Source: Streptomyces sp. NBC_00448 (lineage in GTDB: Bacteria; Actinomycetota; Actinomycetes; Streptomycetales; Streptomycetaceae). Taken from it: DNA of 64,000 bases. Below, one piece after another: positions 53,320-61,823 of this stretch (position 1 is the stretch's first letter; each line of letters starts with the position of its first letter). The notes beneath the pieces are model-generated. The model searched no databases and was not told where the DNA came from. It was given only the letters and a program-made list of their open reading frames with translations. The position numbers were made by a program, and so were the translations under genes. The stretch is from positions 5,069,001 through 5,133,000 of the forward strand of contig NZ_CP107913.1 in assembly GCF_036014115.1 (NCBI RefSeq), in the 5' to 3' direction.

Positions 53320-54156
53320 ATGTCAGGACGCGCGCTGAGTTTCGGAGCGACGGCGGAGGCGTACGAGCGCTTCCGCCCGGGGTACCCCGACGAACTGGTC
53401 GACGTGGTGGCGGAGTTCGCGGGCCGACCGGTGCGCACGGCACTGGAGATCGGTGCCGGGACCGGCAAGGCCACCCGCCTGTTCGCCCGCCACGGCATCG
53501 CCGTCACCGCGACCGAGCCCGACGGCGCGATGCTCGCGGAGCTGCGCAAGCACGTGCCGGCACACGTCCGTACGGTGCGGGCCGCGTTCGAAGAGCTGCG
53601 ACCGGGCGGCGCGGGCGGCGGCGAAGGTCAGGGCGAGGGCGGCGGCGAGGGCGGGGCCAGGACGTACGGCCTGGTCTACGCCGCCGCGGCCCTGCACTGG
53701 ACGGACCCGGACGGCCGCTGGCCCCGCGTGGCCGCGCTCCTCGAACCGGGCGGCGTGTTCGCCTCCTTCGGCGGGCCGGTCGAACTGGCCGACCCCGCCC
53801 TGGCGGAGGCGATCCGCGCCGCCCGCGCACCGTTCCTGGACAGCGACGACATCCCGTCGCCCGACGGCACACCCCCGGACCACGCCATGCAGTGGCCGGG
53901 CACCGAACTCCAACGGTCCGCGTGGTTCGAGGACGTCCAACAGGTCTTGATCCGGAGGCGCTTGACGATGAGCGCCGACGACTACCTCGGCCACCTCTCG
54001 ACCATCTCGGCCTACCTGATGCTGCCCGCCCCGGAACGGGCCCAGGCGTTCCGCGCGATCGGCCAGGTCCTCCCCGCGACGGTCGGGATCGCCGCGGACA
54101 TCACCGCCCACCTCGCCCGCCGCCGCCCCGGCCCCGCGGCGCCGAAACCGAGTTGA
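53320..54156 (+). CDS. class I SAM-dependent methyltransferase
   Basis: A 278-residue methyltransferase with motif I LEIGAGTGKATRLFA, an acidic residue in TEPDGAML and AAALHWTDPDG. The C-terminal half has a helix-rich region around MSADDYLGHLSTISAYLML. A Gly/Glu-rich loop (GGEGQGEGGGEGG) interrupts it. Start ATG 53320 or 53311. Distantly related to the methyltransferase gene at 55.4 kb. Confidence 0.78.
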   Translation: MSGRALSFGATAEAYERFRPGYPDELVDVVAEFAGRPVRTALEIGAGTGKATRLFARHGIAVTATEPDGAMLAELRKHVPAHVRTVRAAFEELRPGGAGGGEGQGEGGGEGGARTYGLVYAAAALHWTDPDGRWPRVAALLEPGGVFASFGGPVELADPALAEAIRAARAPFLDSDDIPSPDGTPPDHAMQWPGTELQRSAWFEDVQQVLIRRRLTMSADDYLGHLSTISAYLMLPAPERAQAFRAIGQVLPATVGIAADITAHLARRRPGPAAPKPS

Positions 54157-54188
54157 GGTCCGGCGCCCTCCTCGGGTTTCCTGTGCTG

Positions 54189-54635
54189 ATGGCCGACCTC
54201 CGCCTGCGCATCCACCAGCCCGCCGACGAGGCCGCGTTCCTCGACTGGCAGCACGTCCACAACACGATCATCCCGACGCACGTCCTGTCCCTGGCCGACG
54301 TACGGGACCGGTCCCGGCGCCACCACCTCGAAGTCGCCTACCTCGACGACGTGTTGGTGGGATGCAGTACGGTGCGCCCGCCGGCGGACGACACCCGGAC
54401 CGCCACCGTGATCGCCCGCGTGCTGCCTCCGTACCGCCGCCGCGGGTTCGGCGCGCGGCTCTACGCGCGAGGGCTCGACCGCGCACGCGAGCTTGGAGCC
54501 GAGGTGGTCGAGACCGTCGTGCTGTCCTCCAACGAGGACGGACTGCGCTTCGCCTCGCGGCACGGCTTCGCCGAGATCGAGAGGTACCTGCTGCCCGGCG
54601 ACACGATTCCCTGGATCGACCTCCGCCTCAGCTGA
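54189..54635 (+). CDS. GNAT-family N-acetyltransferase
   Basis: A 148-residue acetyltransferase with ATVIARVLPPYRRRGFGARLYARGLDRARELGA, the acetyl-CoA binding loop (R/Q-x-x-G-x-G/A pattern). The C-terminus ASRHGFAEIERYLL is typical. ATG 54189 or GTG 54183. It follows the methyltransferase after 32 nt and overlaps the convergent TetR gene by 8 nt. Substrate unknown. Confidence 0.76.
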   Translation: MADLRLRIHQPADEAAFLDWQHVHNTIIPTHVLSLADVRDRSRRHHLEVAYLDDVLVGCSTVRPPADDTRTATVIARVLPPYRRRGFGARLYARGLDRARELGAEVVETVVLSSNEDGLRFASRHGFAEIERYLLPGDTIPWIDLRLS

Positions 54636-55323
54636 CGCCGGCCTGCCCGCGGCCGGTGGAGAGCGGGGCGTCGGTGCAGAGTTGGGCGGCGAGGGTAGTG
54701 GCGGCCCACTCCTCCCACGCCTCGGGGGACCAGCCCCGATCGCGGACGAAGATCAGGTACAGCTCCGGGCTGAGCAGCCCGTAGAGCAGGTCGGCGGCGC
54801 GGTCGGCATCGACGTCGGGGCGGGCGTCGGGCTTGGCGGTCAGCGCCTTCGCCGCGGCGTGCTGGACGGTGTAGCGCGGGTCGGGACCGGCCGCCGGCCA
54901 CTGCGCGGCGATCTCCTGGTCCGTGGCCGCCGCGGCCGCGATCACCGGCATGATCGGGGCGACACGGCCGAGGATGTCGCCTACTCCCCTGACGTGGGAG
55001 CGCAGTTGACCGGCCGCGGTGGGCTCGGCGCACGCGGCGCGGAACCACTCGCGGTCCATCGTGGCGACCGGTTCGGCGTCGCCCGCGATGGTCGTGTCGA
55101 CGACGTCCTTGAACAGCCCGCGCTTGGTGCGGAAGACGAAGTACACGGTCTGGACGGCCACACCCGCGCGATCCGCCACCTCCTGCAGGCTCGTCACGCC
55201 GTACCCCTGCGCGACGAACAGGTCCCGCGCCGCCGCGACGATCTTCTCGCGGGTGCGCCGCGAGCGCTCGGCCCGCTTGTCGGGGCGCTTGACGCTTTCG
55301 CCGGTTCCCTTGACTTCATCCAT
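54628..55323 (-). CDS. TetR-family transcriptional regulator
   Basis: A 231-residue regulator. The HTH lies in REKIVAAARDLFVAQGYGVTSLQEVADRAGVAVQTVYFVFRTKRGLF; the C-terminal ligand domain is variable. ATG 55323. A clear palindrome lies between it and the divergent methyltransferase gene. Confidence 0.84.
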   Translation of the reverse strand: MDEVKGTGESVKRPDKRAERSRRTREKIVAAARDLFVAQGYGVTSLQEVADRAGVAVQTVYFVFRTKRGLFKDVVDTTIAGDAEPVATMDREWFRAACAEPTAAGQLRSHVRGVGDILGRVAPIMPVIAAAAATDQEIAAQWPAAGPDPRYTVQHAAAKALTAKPDARPDVDADRAADLLYGLLSPELYLIFVRDRGWSPEAWEEWAATTLAAQLCTDAPLSTGRGQAGVS

Positions 55324-55334
55324 GACGGGAGTCT

Positions 55335-55368
55335 ATCTCTAGAGTCAGTCACTAGAGATGAACTCTAG
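55335..55368. promoter_or_regulatory. TetR operator in the divergent promoter
   Basis: ATCTCTAG (55335-55342) and CTAGAGAT (55352-55359) are perfect inverted copies with a 9-nt spacer. A second, overlapping pair is CTAGAGT (55339-55345) with ACTCTAG (55362-55368). This sits 12 nt upstream of the TetR gene and before the methyltransferase gene, as expected for autorepression. Confidence 0.6.
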
Positions 55369-55388
55369 TTTCGTAGAGGGGTGTGGCG

Positions 55389-56024
55389 ATGGGCGAGACA
55401 CGAACGGCCGCGGAACTCGATCAAGAGGCCGCGGTGCGCGGCTACATGGAGGACTTCTACCGGGACGGCAAGCCGCCCTGGGACTGCGGGATCACCCCGC
55501 CCGAGCTCGTGGCCCTGGTCGAAGGCCCCGACGCACTGGCGCCGGGCCGGGCTCTCGAACTCGGCTGCGGCACCGGGACCAACGCCGTGTACCTGGCCAG
55601 GCACGGCTGGCAGGTGGCAGCCGTCGACCTGGTCGACCGCGCGGTCCGGCAGGCGAGGGAGAAGGCCGCGGCGGCGGAAGTGGACATCCCCGTGCTGTGC
55701 GCGGACGCCACCCGGCTCGACGAGGTGGGCCTGCCCGGCCCGTACGACCTGTTCTTCGACCTGAGTTGCTACTGCGGGATTCCCCCGCACCGCCGCGACG
55801 CCTACGCGGCCGGCCTCACGCGGCGGGCCGCCCCCGGCGCGCATCTGCTGATGTTCGGCTACGGGCCCGGGGCCTTCGACGACCTGGTGTCCGGCGTCAC
55901 CGCCGACGAACTCACCGCCAGGTTCACCGGGTGGCGGCTGGTCGACGTGACACCTGGCACCAATCCCGTCCCGACGTTCTGGTTCACCCTGCACCGACGC
56001 CGCCACGGCGTGAGCCCTGGCTGA
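55389..56024 (+). CDS. class I SAM-dependent methyltransferase
   Basis: A 211-residue methyltransferase with RALELGCGTGTNAVYLARHGW (motif I), the acidic residue in VAAVDLVDRAV, and a region like the TehB/thiopurine methyltransferase group. ATG 55389 has AGAGGGG 7 nt upstream; GTG 55383 is possible. It is divergent from the TetR gene and probably its target. Confidence 0.8.
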   Translation: MGETRTAAELDQEAAVRGYMEDFYRDGKPPWDCGITPPELVALVEGPDALAPGRALELGCGTGTNAVYLARHGWQVAAVDLVDRAVRQAREKAAAAEVDIPVLCADATRLDEVGLPGPYDLFFDLSCYCGIPPHRRDAYAAGLTRRAAPGAHLLMFGYGPGAFDDLVSGVTADELTARFTGWRLVDVTPGTNPVPTFWFTLHRRRHGVSPG

Positions 56025-56031
56025 CGACCGC

Positions 56032-56064
56032 CGGCGGCCGGACATCCAGGACGCCCGGCCGCCG
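56032..56064. terminator. bidirectional terminator
   Basis: A 10-bp stem (CGGCGGCCGG with CCGGCCGCCG) with a 13-nt loop lies between the convergent methyltransferase and HAD genes. Confidence 0.5.
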
Positions 56065-56139
56065 CTCTCCAACTGCCGACCTTGGCCAGGGCCAGGGTGG
56101 CGAGTCCCTGGATCGGGCTCAGCCTCACCTGGGCCCCGA

Positions 56140-56835
56140 TCAGCCGACGGGCAGCCCGAGTTGGTCGGCCAGGTCGTCAAGTCCCTTGGCGTGCAGGTCG
56201 AACCGGTCCGACGGCGTCGGCGGGTCCCCGACAGGTCGGGCCACGTACGCGGTGCGCAGCCCGAGACGCTGGGCTCCGCGCAGGTCCCAGGCGTGGGCGG
56301 CGACCATCAGCAGCCGCTCCGGCGGCACTCCGGCCACGGTGACCGCGAGTTCGTAGACGGCCGGGGTCGGCTTGTACGTGCGCGCGTCCTCGGCGGAGAG
56401 CGCTTGGTGCCATCGCAGGCCCGCGTGGGCGTTGAGTCCCAGCAGCGCCGTCCGGCCGGCGTTGGAGAGCCCGATCAACGGGAAGTGTGCGGCGAGGCGT
56501 GCGAGACCGGCCACGGTGTCGGGCCAGGCCGGCAGCCGCCGGCCCGCGAGCGCCAGCGCGTCGACTGCGGCGGGGTCGCCGAACCCCGCCGCATCGGCGA
56601 CGAGTTGAGCGGCCTCGCGGTCCAGAACGTCGCTGGCGGCGTAGGGCCGACTCCCGTCCAGGATGCGTTGCTGGGCATTCTCGATGTGGCGCTGCCACAC
56701 CTGCAACAGCTCCTCGATCGCGGGATCGGCGAGTGACGGAGCGAGGTCACGGATACCGGCGCGGATACCGGCGGGTTCGTCGACGAGTGTGCCGAGCACA
56801 TCGAACACCAGGGCGTCGATCTCAAGGGCGGGCAT
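56140..56835 (-). CDS. HAD-family hydrolase, haloacid-dehalogenase type II
   Basis: A 231-residue hydrolase with nucleophile Asp12 in VFDVLGTLVDEP, motif II SNAG, motif III Lys in TYKPTPAVYE and motif IV AAHAWDLRGAQRLG. This order fits L-2-haloacid dehalogenases and their relatives; the real substrate may be a phosphate ester. ATG 56835. Transcribed alone. Confidence 0.8.
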   Translation of the reverse strand: MPALEIDALVFDVLGTLVDEPAGIRAGIRDLAPSLADPAIEELLQVWQRHIENAQQRILDGSRPYAASDVLDREAAQLVADAAGFGDPAAVDALALAGRRLPAWPDTVAGLARLAAHFPLIGLSNAGRTALLGLNAHAGLRWHQALSAEDARTYKPTPAVYELAVTVAGVPPERLLMVAAHAWDLRGAQRLGLRTAYVARPVGDPPTPSDRFDLHAKGLDDLADQLGLPVG

Positions 56836-56862
56836 GTGCGAGGTCTCCCGAGCAGATTGGGG

Positions 56863-57060
56863 TCAGAGGGTGGGGAATTCGTTCGCCCGGACGGCCGTGA
56901 GGAAGGAGGTCCAGGCGTCGGGGGTGAAGGTCAGGGCGGGGCCCTGGGGGTCCTTGGAGTCGCGGACGGGGACGATGCCGGGGTGGCCGTCGGCTACTTC
57001 GATGCAACTGTCGGGGTCCGAGCCGTTGCTGTAGGACGACTTGCGCCAGGTGTACGGCAT
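56863..57060 (-). CDS. DUF397 protein, copy 1
   Basis: A 65-residue protein beginning YTWRKSSYSNGSDPDSCIEVADG, then VPVRDSKDPQGPALTFTPDAWTSFL. This is the DUF397 family, usually encoded next to an XRE regulator and thought to modulate it. ATG 57060. It closely resembles the upstream copy, so a tandem duplication is likely. Confidence 0.83.
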   Translation of the reverse strand: MPYTWRKSSYSNGSDPDSCIEVADGHPGIVPVRDSKDPQGPALTFTPDAWTSFLTAVRANEFPTL

Positions 57061-57178
57061 GTCACGTGCTCCTTCGACGGGGCGAGTGTCGAGCGGGACG
57101 TGGTGCTGGGAGAGAATAAGTGTGGGCGCACGCGACTTCTTTGGGTAGTCGCGTGCGCCCGTTTGGCCTGAATTGCGG

Positions 57179-57400
57179 TCAGGCGGTGGGGAATTCGTTC
57201 GCCTGGACGGCCGAGACGAACGACGTCCACGCGTCAGCGGTGAAGGTCAGTGCGGGGCCCTGGGGGTCCTTGGAGTCGCGGACCGGGACGACGCCGGTGA
57301 AGCCGTCGGCCACCTCGATGCAGCTGTTGGGGTCCGAGCTACCGCTGTAGGACGACTTGCGCCAGGCGGCTGCACTCAGGTCTGGGGTGAAGTGGGACAT
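57179..57400 (-). CDS. DUF397 protein, copy 2
   Basis: A 73-residue DUF397 protein (AAWRKSSYSGSSDPNSCIEVADG, then VRDSKDPQGPALTFTADAWTSFV). Its ATG lies 25 nt inside the end of the XRE gene, so it is translationally coupled to it. It differs from copy 1 mainly at the N-terminal extension and a few positions. Confidence 0.85.
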   Translation of the reverse strand: MSHFTPDLSAAAWRKSSYSGSSDPNSCIEVADGFTGVVPVRDSKDPQGPALTFTADAWTSFVSAVQANEFPTA

Positions 57401-58212
57401 GAGACGTGCTCCTCCAGTGCGGATCGCAATAGCTCAAGGGACTCGGAGGGGGACAATGCGGAGTCCCTGAGCTGATCGTAGAGCAACCGGAGTCGCTCAA
57501 CGTCCTCGATTTCCTCGATCAACTGCCCGCTCCAGTCGGTCTCTACGTACGCGACGGTCCGCCCGGTCGGCAGCCATAGCAGCTGAAGCGCGGTGTTGAG
57601 CAGGCTGTGCATACCGGCCCGGAAGGGCAGGACCTGAATCGAGATGTTCGGTTGCTGCATGGCGTCGATCAGCCGCTCCAACTGCTCGGCACGAACCGCC
57701 GGATCTTGCGGAAGTCGCCGGATCACTGACTCGTCGAGCAGCCCCCTGTAAATCGTGGGCTTCTTGCCGGTGAGGATGTCCTGGCGGTTCATCCGTGCGG
57801 CGACACCGTTGGCGAGGACCTTTTCGTTCTCCGGTTCCGCTGTTCGGAGTTGGGTCTCCGCGTACGCCCTCGTCTGCAACAGACCTGGGACGGTCGTCAC
57901 GCAGAACTCCTGGATGCTGGTCGCGTCCGCCTCCACCTCCGCGAAGCCCCCGTACCTGCTCCGCTTCGCTTCCTCCTTGGCCAGCAGCCAGAGCTTGGCC
58001 ACGTGCCCGGTTCCGTACACCCTGTCCAGCGCCTGCGCGGCCTCCAGGGTGCCCAGGCGGCCGCCGGTCTCCAGGCGGTGCAGGTACGACTGCTCGTAAT
58101 TGCAGCGGTCGCCCAGTTCCACGAGGGTCCAGCCGTGGAGCTTGCGCAGGCGCGCGAGCTCCTCCGCGTACATACTCCGAGCGGTGATGGTAGCTTCTCC
58201 GGCGTTTTTCAT
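57376..58212 (-). CDS. XRE-family regulator with DUF5753
   Basis: A 278-residue regulator. The N-terminal helix-turn-helix is in AEELARLRKLHGWTLVELGDRCNYEQSYLHRLETGGR. The DUF5753 region follows, with VPGLLQTRAYAETQLR and WLPTGRTVAYVETDWSGQLIEE. ATG 58212 is used; the frame is open to 58329 but without support. It pairs with the DUF397 genes, as in the WhiJ/AbaA-type modules of Streptomyces development. Confidence 0.84.
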   Translation of the reverse strand: MKNAGEATITARSMYAEELARLRKLHGWTLVELGDRCNYEQSYLHRLETGGRLGTLEAAQALDRVYGTGHVAKLWLLAKEEAKRSRYGGFAEVEADATSIQEFCVTTVPGLLQTRAYAETQLRTAEPENEKVLANGVAARMNRQDILTGKKPTIYRGLLDESVIRRLPQDPAVRAEQLERLIDAMQQPNISIQVLPFRAGMHSLLNTALQLLWLPTGRTVAYVETDWSGQLIEEIEDVERLRLLYDQLRDSALSPSESLELLRSALEEHVSCPTSPQT

Positions 58213-58433
58213 CAGAAAAGAGAGCCCTTTCTCCTTGTCCTGGCACCAGGTCAAGCGGCGCACTGCGCGCGCATGATGCCAGATGGTTGCGTAGTTTTGG
58301 TCTGCCGTTTTCCGTGCATGGCTCGCCAACTAGTCCCATATGTACGGCAACGGCTCACCTCTGCCGATCGTAGAGTGCGCACGGCATTCTTGTTCACGGA
58401 ACGTCAGGAATCGATCACAGAGAGACCGAACGC

Positions 58434-58652
58434 ATGCTGTATCCGGAAGGCACGTGGGTGGTGGACACGATGACGGGAGACCTCGGCGAGGTGCTGCGGC
58501 AGACCGGTGGCCTGCTGTCCCTCCAGCGTCCCGGGCGGGGAGGGTTGTGGTCGGCGGACCCCGGAAGCGTGCGGCCGGCCACCGAACGCGACCTGCGCGC
58601 CGAGGCGTTGACGGGCACGTTCGCCGTGGCGGCAACCGGAACGAGGACGTGA
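58434..58652 (+). CDS. small hypothetical protein (72 aa)
   Basis: ATG 58434 gives LYPEGTWVVDTMTGDLGEVLRQ, then LWSADPGSVRPATERDLRAEALT, a pattern shared by small Streptomyces proteins found next to XRE/DUF397 genes. It is divergent from the XRE gene, with 221 nt of A/T-richer DNA between. Role unknown. Confidence 0.65.
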   Translation: MLYPEGTWVVDTMTGDLGEVLRQTGGLLSLQRPGRGGLWSADPGSVRPATERDLRAEALTGTFAVAATGTRT

Positions 58653-58665
58653 GGAGTTGGGGGAC

Positions 58666-59070
58666 ATGCCGGTGCGGCGCGCGCAGCGCTTCATCTGCGG
58701 CAGGCGGACGCTGGTGCCGGACGAGCTGGTGCGTACGGTGCTGAGCCTGGTGAAGGCGGACGACGTGTACGCGTACACCCGGGAGGACATGTTCGCGACG
58801 CTGGTGTGCACGATCGAGGTGCACCGAGGGCCGATTCACTACGGTGCGGCGCTCAACCTGCGCGGGCCGGAGGCCGGGACGCTGTGGGCGCTGTGGCGGG
58901 ACGGCGGCACCCCGAGCGCGGTGATCGAGATACCGGACTGCCCGGCCGGGCGGGAAGTGGACAGCCCGTGCAGCGAGTTCGAGGGGCACCCGGGCGGGCA
59001 CAGCTGGGAGCTGGACGATCCGCCGCGGATAGCGACGGCGTTTCCGCTGCCACGCCGGTCGTGGATGTAG
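58666..59070 (+). CDS. hypothetical protein (134 aa)
   Basis: ATG 58666 is preceded by GAGGAG and GGGGGA. The protein has RFICGRRTLVPDELVRTVLSLVKADDVYAYTRED, a basic N-terminal part, and a C-terminal part rich in Glu/Asp/Pro (GGHSWELDDPPRIAT). No signal, membrane helix or known motif. It lies 14 nt after the previous small gene, so they share a transcript. Confidence 0.65.
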   Translation: MPVRRAQRFICGRRTLVPDELVRTVLSLVKADDVYAYTREDMFATLVCTIEVHRGPIHYGAALNLRGPEAGTLWALWRDGGTPSAVIEIPDCPAGREVDSPCSEFEGHPGGHSWELDDPPRIATAFPLPRRSWM

Positions 59071-59196
59071 CGGCGGGACGTCCCGAACATGCGCGCGGCG
59101 AAGGGGTATCGAGCCGTGGAGCCGTCGCCGGGACGACCGTCGTCCGTGAGTCGCAGAGCCGTAGAGCGGCAGAGCCGTAGAGAAGGAACACCGCGC

Positions 59197-59703
59197 ATGA
59201 TCAGCATTCCGCCCGCACCGGCCGAGTTCCCGGAGTTACCCGGACCCGCGCGGCGGTGGACCCTCACCTCCGTCGACGGGCACACCCTCAGCGGCTATCT
59301 GCCGCCGTGGGCCGGGGACGACCCGAGCGAACACCACGTGCCCGTTGACCAGTTGGCTCATCGGCTCGCCGACATCCACCACAGCGCCCGCTTCCCCGGG
59401 CAGACCGCCACCGTCTACACCGCGGCCGACCGATCCGGGCGCCCTTCCGAGCAGGAGATCTTCTCCTGCACCCTCGACTGCACGCCCTACGCCGAACTCC
59501 CCGACCCCCGCGTGCCGGTGGCCAACGTCCATCTGTGTGAGGAGAGTTGGATCATCGACCTCGACCCGGAGGGGCTGTTGCAGGTAGCCGATCTGCTTCG
59601 CGCCCAGGCCGATCTGCTCGACCGCAAGGTGCGACCTGCTCTGATCGCGGCTCGCGAGGACTGGGCCATCGGCACTCACTCCGAGCCCCAGGGCTCGCCC
59701 TGA
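59197..59703 (+). CDS. DUF6907-like protein
   Basis: A 168-residue protein from ATG 59197 (AGAAGGA 9 nt upstream). The C-terminal part NVHLCEESWIIDLDPEGLLQVADLLRAQADLLDR fits the DUF6907 pattern; the family role is unknown. Its 3' end overlaps the convergent NB-ARC gene by 28 nt. A short repeat AGAGCCGTAGAG occurs twice just before the start. Confidence 0.55.
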   Translation: MISIPPAPAEFPELPGPARRWTLTSVDGHTLSGYLPPWAGDDPSEHHVPVDQLAHRLADIHHSARFPGQTATVYTAADRSGRPSEQEIFSCTLDCTPYAELPDPRVPVANVHLCEESWIIDLDPEGLLQVADLLRAQADLLDRKVRPALIAAREDWAIGTHSEPQGSP

Positions 59704-61727
59704 GTCCCTGGCCGGTGGCTCTGCCGGCGTCTGGCGTGGGCGTCCTCCAGCGCTTCCAGCGTCTGGTCCTCGCCCAGGGTGTCGCCGACCGCGCGGTAGG
59801 CGTGCCCGGCGGCGACGAGGATGGCGATGGCCTCGTCGTAGCGCCGTGCCTCCATCAGCGCGGCCCCGAGGTTGCTCAGCGCGGCGGCCTCGTCGGCGTG
59901 CGCGGCCGCCGCCCGGTGGAGGGTGGCCGCCGCGGCGAGCGCGGTGACGGCCTCGTCGTGGCGGCCCGCCCCGAGTTCGGCCAGGCCGAGGTTGTTCAGG
60001 GCGATGGCCTCGCCCTGGTGGTCGGCGGTGGCCCGGTGGACGGCGGCCGCCGCGGTGAGCGCGGTGACCGCCGCGTCGTGGCGGCTCGCCTCGATCAGTG
60101 CGGCGCCGAGGTTGGTCAGCATCGCTGCCGATCCCGTGAGGTCGCCGCGCTCATGAAGGATCTCGGCGGCGGCCGTCACGAGGGCGGTGCAGTCGTCGAA
60201 GTGCCGGCCGTGCACGAAGTACCGGGCGAGCACTGCGGCGAGGTCGGTCTCCGCGGGGTGGTCGTGGCGGGGCGCGGTGACGGTGGCCGCGGTGAGGAGG
60301 TTGGCGCGTTCGGCGTCGAGCCAGGCCACCGCCTGTGCGCGGTCGGCGAACACGTCGTCGTACGCGTGGTCGTACGGTGCGCCGTCCCGCGTCTCCCACC
60401 GGGCGTCGGCGGCCCTCGCGGTGGCGAGGTAGTGGTCGAGCAGGCGGGCCGCGGCGTCGTCGGGGTGGTCGGTCTCGGCGTGCTCGCGGCCCAACTCCTC
60501 GGCGTAATCCCTGATCTGGTCGTGCAGCCGCCAGTGGTCCCGCGACCCCGCGAGGCGTACGACGAGGTGGGCGCGGGCGAGGTCGCTCAGCAACTCCCGT
60601 GCGTTCTGCTCCTCTTGGCCGATGAGGCGGGCGGCGGCCCGGGTGGAGACGTGGGGGCCCGCGTTGAGGGGGAGGAGTCGGAAGAGCCGGGCCTGGCGGG
60701 GGGTGAGGTGGGCGTAGGCGAGGTCGAAGGCGGCGCGGACCGCCTGTTCGGAGCCGGGGTGGCGGATCGGGTCCAGCCGGGTGTGCTCGGCTCGGAGCGC
60801 GTCCGCCATCGCGGCGAGCGGCTGCGCCGGGCTCTTTGCGAGCAGGGCGGCGGTGATCCGTAGCGCGAGGGGCAGGCCGGCGCACGACTCGGCGATGTGC
60901 AGGGCGTCTTCGGGCGCGTCGTCCACACGCGTGTCGGCCGGGCCGCGTAGCTGGTGCAGGGCCTGACGCAGGACCTCGACCGAGGCGGCGGGACCGAGGG
61001 CGGCCACCTCGTGGCGCCGGGCTGCGATGTCCATCGTGCGACGGCAGGTGACGAGCGCGGCCGTGTGCGGGTCGGCCGGAAGCAGGGCGCGGGTGCGGGT
61101 CTCGCTTTCCGCGTTGTCGACGACCACCAGAAGCCGGCGGCCCTGCTCGGCGTAGGCCGCGAGCACCTCTCGGAACAGGCTTACCCGGCCCGGCAGTTGG
61201 TCCGGTATGTGCTCGGGCGGCATCCCGAGCGCCCGCAGCCACCCGTCCAGAACGCGATGCGGCACCCTGCGGCGGTCCGGGTCGGGGTCATGTCCGTCGA
61301 GATCCGTGAACAGCACGCCGCCGGGGAACCAGCCCGGCTCGGCCAGCACCCGGAGCGCCGCCTGCACGACCACTTCGGTCACCCCGACCCCGGCGAGCCC
61401 CGGTACCGCGGTGACCAGCACCACCCGTTGCCCTTCGGCCCCCCTGTCAGCGGCCGGGTCCAACACGGCCACCAACTCGGCCAACTCCGCGGCCCGCCCC
61501 GCGAACGCTCCCGAGGGAGCGGGCAGCCCCGTCGCCTCGGGCGGCACGCTCCCGGCCAACTCAACGGTGACAGGGCGGCCTTGGACCACCACGTCGAAGA
61601 GCACCCCGCCCCCGTGGGCGCCGCCCTCCCCGCTGTCGCCGCCGCCGTCCTCGGAGTTCGTGACCTTGTCCGCGGAATCCACAACCGCCCCCCGTACGAC
61701 GTACCGCTCCCTCAGCACCCGAACCAC
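59676..61727 (-). CDS. NB-ARC/TPR STAND-type protein with degenerate Walker A
   Basis: A 683-residue signalling protein. The nucleotide domain opens with VVLVTAVPGLAGVGVTEVVV, where the usual GxGKT Lys is Val; the Walker B-like strand is RRLLVVVDNAESE. Winged-helix and linker parts include GLPLALRITAALLAKSP and FRLLPLN. The C-terminus has at least three TPRs (AAMLTNLGAALIEASRHDAAVTAL and similar). Related STAND proteins regulate secondary metabolism or defence. No DNA-binding or toxin domain is visible at the N-terminus. GTG 61727; later GTG starts are possible. Confidence 0.78.
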   Translation of the reverse strand: MVRVLRERYVVRGAVVDSADKVTNSEDGGGDSGEGGAHGGGVLFDVVVQGRPVTVELAGSVPPEATGLPAPSGAFAGRAAELAELVAVLDPAADRGAEGQRVVLVTAVPGLAGVGVTEVVVQAALRVLAEPGWFPGGVLFTDLDGHDPDPDRRRVPHRVLDGWLRALGMPPEHIPDQLPGRVSLFREVLAAYAEQGRRLLVVVDNAESETRTRALLPADPHTAALVTCRRTMDIAARRHEVAALGPAASVEVLRQALHQLRGPADTRVDDAPEDALHIAESCAGLPLALRITAALLAKSPAQPLAAMADALRAEHTRLDPIRHPGSEQAVRAAFDLAYAHLTPRQARLFRLLPLNAGPHVSTRAAARLIGQEEQNARELLSDLARAHLVVRLAGSRDHWRLHDQIRDYAEELGREHAETDHPDDAAARLLDHYLATARAADARWETRDGAPYDHAYDDVFADRAQAVAWLDAERANLLTAATVTAPRHDHPAETDLAAVLARYFVHGRHFDDCTALVTAAAEILHERGDLTGSAAMLTNLGAALIEASRHDAAVTALTAAAAVHRATADHQGEAIALNNLGLAELGAGRHDEAVTALAAAATLHRAAAAHADEAAALSNLGAALMEARRYDEAIAILVAAGHAYRAVGDTLGEDQTLEALEDAHARRRQSHRPGTQGEPWGSE

Positions 61728-61823
61728 CCCACAGCCAATCTACGGCGTACCCGTTGGATGCGAGCCCGGAGCAGCACCGCGACGAGGACCGCAGCCGTCG
61801 GCGGCCCAGCAGCCCGGCCGGGC

